Below, one piece after another: positions 32,559 to 35,433 of a stretch of DNA of 35,433 nt (position 1 is its first letter; each line of letters begins with the position of its first letter). A program made the translations under genes and the position numbers. Source of the stretch: Pseudomonadota bacterium (GTDB taxonomy: Bacteria; Pseudomonadota; Alphaproteobacteria; Azospirillales; Azospirillaceae); assembly GCA_023423695.1 (NCBI GenBank), contig JAFAFA010000041.1, positions 1-35,433 on the forward strand, read 5' to 3'. The notes beneath the pieces were generated by a model that saw only the letters and a program-made list of their open reading frames with translations, made no database searches and was not told the origin of the DNA.

Positions 32559-33371
32559 TCATCCGTTGAACAGCGTCGCGTCGATCCGCCGGACCATCGC
32601 CACCAGCCGCGGCGCGAACTCCTCCTCCAGCTTTTGCAGATCGACCATGAAGGCCGGCCCGCCGCAGTTGAAGGCCAGCACCTGCGATCCGTCGCGCGGC
32701 ACGAAGGGAACGCCGACGGCGTGCACCTCCGACTTCCAGGCGCCGATGGAGCGGCAATAGCCGCGCGTCCGGTAATCCTCGATGGCCTGGAGGATGCCGT
32801 CGCGGATTTCGGGCCAGCGCTCCCCCTCATGCTCTTCCAGCTTCGCCATCAACGGCGCCCGCTCCGCCTCCGGCAAGGCGGCGAGATAGGCGCGGCCCAT
32901 GCCGGTGGTCGACAGCTTGATGTGGGAGCCGACATCCAGCGACAGGGTGATCGGCCCGGTCGCCTTGCAGCATTCAAGATAGATCATGCTCAGCCGGTCG
33001 CGCCCGCCCAGCGCCACGGCAAGTCCGGTCTGGTCCGCCAGTTCCTGCATCAGCGGGCGGGCGACCTGCCGGATGCCCATGCCCGACAGGCTGGCATAGC
33101 CGAGCGCCAGCACCGAGGTTCCGAGCCGGTATTTGCCGGTGTTCTGGTCGTAGGAGAGGTATCCCAGCTTCGCCAGCGTGTAGGTCAGCCGCGACACCGT
33201 CGGCTTGGGCAGGCCGGTGCGCTGCGCCAGTTCCAGGTTGCCCAGCATCGATTCGTTGCGGCGGAAGGCGCGCAGCAGTTCCAGCCCGCGGGCCAGCGCC
33301 GTGACGAAGCGCGGGTCCTTCTCGTCGTCCGCCAGATCGTCGGCGACCAGAGCCTCTTCCCGCCTGCGCAT
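32559..33371 (-). CDS. IclR-family transcriptional regulator
   Basis: This 270-aa protein has a winged helix-turn-helix at about 22-80 (FVTALARGLELLRAF, then LGNLELAQRTGLPKPTVSRLTYTLAKLGYL) and an IclR effector domain from about 95 to 265 (PLMQELADQTGLAVALGGRDRLSMIYLE, STTGMGRAYLAALP, YCRSIGAWKSEVHAVGVPF). GGGAGGA is 8 nt before the ATG at 33371; a longer reading to 33431 would run into the operator region. IclR proteins often govern aromatic or sugar-acid catabolism. Here it stands between a sigma-54 activator and marC, with paa further on, so its targets could be the activator or liv genes or paa. The effector is unknown. Cys residues in LECCKATG could be ligand-site residues. Confidence 0.88.
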   Translation of the reverse strand: MRRREEALVADDLADDEKDPRFVTALARGLELLRAFRRNESMLGNLELAQRTGLPKPTVSRLTYTLAKLGYLSYDQNTGKYRLGTSVLALGYASLSGMGIRQVARPLMQELADQTGLAVALGGRDRLSMIYLECCKATGPITLSLDVGSHIKLSTTGMGRAYLAALPEAERAPLMAKLEEHEGERWPEIRDGILQAIEDYRTRGYCRSIGAWKSEVHAVGVPFVPRDGSQVLAFNCGGPAFMVDLQKLEEEFAPRLVAMVRRIDATLFNG

Positions 33372-33431
33372 GACCCGATCCTCCCGCAAATGTCGCGGGA
33401 CGATCCTGCCAGCGGCTGGCCAGCGCGTCAA

Positions 33432-33456
33432 TGAAACACTGTTTCACAGTGCGAAA
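33432..33456. promoter_or_regulatory. Candidate IclR operator upstream of the iclR-type gene
   Basis: TGAAAC-ACT-GTTTCA (33432-33446) is a perfect 6+3+6 palindrome, 61 nt before the regulator's start. It resembles the KdgR-type operator of the IclR family (TGAAAC...GTTTCA). An overlapping TTTC-N7-GAAA extends to 33456, so three half-sites are spaced by about one helical turn, as known for PobR/PcaU sites. Autoregulation is inferred. Confidence 0.55.
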
Positions 33457-33482
33457 TTTATGCCCGCCAGCCTATGTCGGCG

Positions 33483-34898
<1,416 letters not shown>

Positions 34899-35127
34899 GT
34901 CACCCTCCCAAACGGGACCGATCTTCGTCGTCCCGGTGTCGAGGCCCCTTGCGATGCCAGCTTTGGTGCCTGCTGCATTGCAACGCAATTTGCCAACAAT
35001 ATCAGAGGTCAACATAGTAGCCCATCCGTCGGATTAAAGGGAAGGCGCACAGGATCGGGCGGGTGCGCGGGGTCGATCCGCACCCGTTCATCAGACCAGA
35101 GCTTGACGGCACCGCCGCACCGGGGCG

Positions 35128-35139
35128 CTTTTTAAAAAG
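35128..35139. promoter_or_regulatory. AT palindrome in the gap before the sigma-54 regulator
   Basis: CTTTTTAAAAAG is a perfect 12-bp palindrome flanked by partly symmetric GC arms (CCGGGGCG and GGCGGCCCGG). It lies 230 nt upstream of the regulator's preferred start. The remaining gap (34899-35279) holds the low-GC frame extension to 35015, this palindrome and the liv terminator; no other gene was seen. Confidence 0.3.
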
Positions 35140-35221
35140 GCGGCCCGGACCTGTTCTCCACATTCCCCGCCACATCCCGTTTCTTCTTCAAGATTTTCAA
35201 CCCGAGCGGGTGGAAATACGG

Positions 35222-35248
35222 GAAAAAGAAGGGGACCTTTCGGTCCCC
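35222..35248 (-). terminator. Intrinsic terminator of the livM operon
   Basis: On the minus strand GGGGACC-GAAA-GGTCCCC forms a perfect 7-bp stem with a GNRA tetraloop, followed by TTCTTTTTCC. It starts 31 nt after the livM stop codon. Stem, loop and T tract make it the clearest intrinsic terminator in the window. Confidence 0.85.
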
Positions 35249-35279
35249 CTGGGGGAGTTCGCGGAAATGGATGGCGGAC

Positions 35280-35432
35280 TCAGTGCCCCCGCTTCGGCAG
35301 GCGGGCCATCAGTTCGCCGACGATGCCGCGGCGGAAGACCAGGACGCAGACGACGAAGATGCAGCCGATCACCACCGGCACCGGCAGGCTGGTGGAGGCG
35401 AGGTAGCTTTCCAGCGTCACCACCAGACCGGC
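35280..35432 (-). CDS. Branched-chain amino-acid-type ABC transporter permease, C-terminal part
   Basis: Only the last 50 residues are present; the gene continues beyond the window. A hydrophobic segment (PVPVVIGCIFVVCVLVF) is followed by the family's typical ending RRGIVGELMARL and a basic tail PKRGH. This FxxRGIxG pattern closes LivM-type permeases of branched-chain amino-acid ABC importers. It is the last gene of its operon, as a strong terminator follows. Neighbouring regulators (sigma-54 activator, IclR) suggest an inducible uptake system, possibly for an organic acid or aromatic rather than an amino acid, but the substrate cannot be read from this fragment. Confidence 0.8.
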   Translation of the reverse strand, partial: AGLVVTLESYLASTSLPVPVVIGCIFVVCVLVFRRGIVGELMARLPKRGH

Positions 35433-35433
35433 G

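Noticed and set aside
34950..35012. Possible sigma-54 promoter TTGGC...TTGCA on the minus strand upstream of the sigma-54 regulator
   Set aside because: The GG-to-GC distance is 13 where 12 is required, so spacing is off by one base, and it would overlap the alternative coding start.

Overview
The window is GC-rich, densely packed DNA from an alphaproteobacterium. The gene content and protein style (NadA with the CxVHE motif, a Bradyrhizobium-type D-tartrate dehydratase, a complete phenylacetate operon, families typical of Rhodospirillales) suggest Azospirillum or a close relative. That assignment is inference, because no rRNA or other phylogenetic marker lies in the window. No CRISPR array, tRNA, rRNA, transposase or prophage gene was seen.

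Layout. (1) 1-3690: nadA-nadB-nadC, the de novo quinolinate/NAD branch, ending in a structured terminator. A REP-like palindromic repeat sits between nadA and nadB. (2) 3691-4677, minus strand: a small Tat-exported beta-carbonic-anhydrase-like protein and a 59-aa secreted Ser/Pro-rich peptide with an extreme Shine-Dalgarno sequence. (3) 4811-7134: D-tartrate dehydratase (tarD) divergent from a LysR regulator, with a T-N11-A box between them. (4) 7345-8312: two small low-complexity proteins, the second carrying a FlaG-like core. (5) 8422-11204: epoxide-hydrolase-like enzyme, DUF429-like protein and DUF1624 membrane acyltransferase. (6) 11239-15072: a MarR regulator divergent from rimO, then an HNH nuclease-like protein, two small hypotheticals and OsmC. 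(7) 15310-18893: a periplasmic binding protein translationally coupled to a hybrid histidine kinase. (8) 18929-20254: a small hypothetical protein divergent from a Crp/Fnr regulator.

(9) 20630-31637: the phenylacetate catabolic operon paaABCDE-N-G-H-I-J-K, mostly with overlapping or closely abutting genes. PaaK makes phenylacetyl-CoA, PaaABC(D)E epoxidise the ring, PaaG isomerises the epoxide to oxepin-CoA, PaaN (an aldehyde-dehydrogenase-only form) is the candidate for the oxidation after ring opening, and PaaJ/PaaH/PaaI carry out thiolysis, beta-oxidation and CoA rescue. No paaF hydratase, paaX or paaR lies inside the cluster. An FNR-like box (TTGAT-N4-ATCAT) lies 54-67 bp upstream of paaA. 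A perfect 24-nt hairpin lies further upstream.

(10) 31741-35433: after a 36-bp perfect palindrome come minus-strand genes for MarC, an IclR regulator with a palindromic operator candidate, a sigma-54-dependent activator, and the 3' end of a branched-chain amino-acid-type ABC permease (livM) with its own intrinsic terminator.

Most genes belong to well-known families. The best candidates for undescribed biology are the binding-protein/hybrid-kinase pair, the small exported proteins, the FlaG-like pair and the palindromic intergenic elements.
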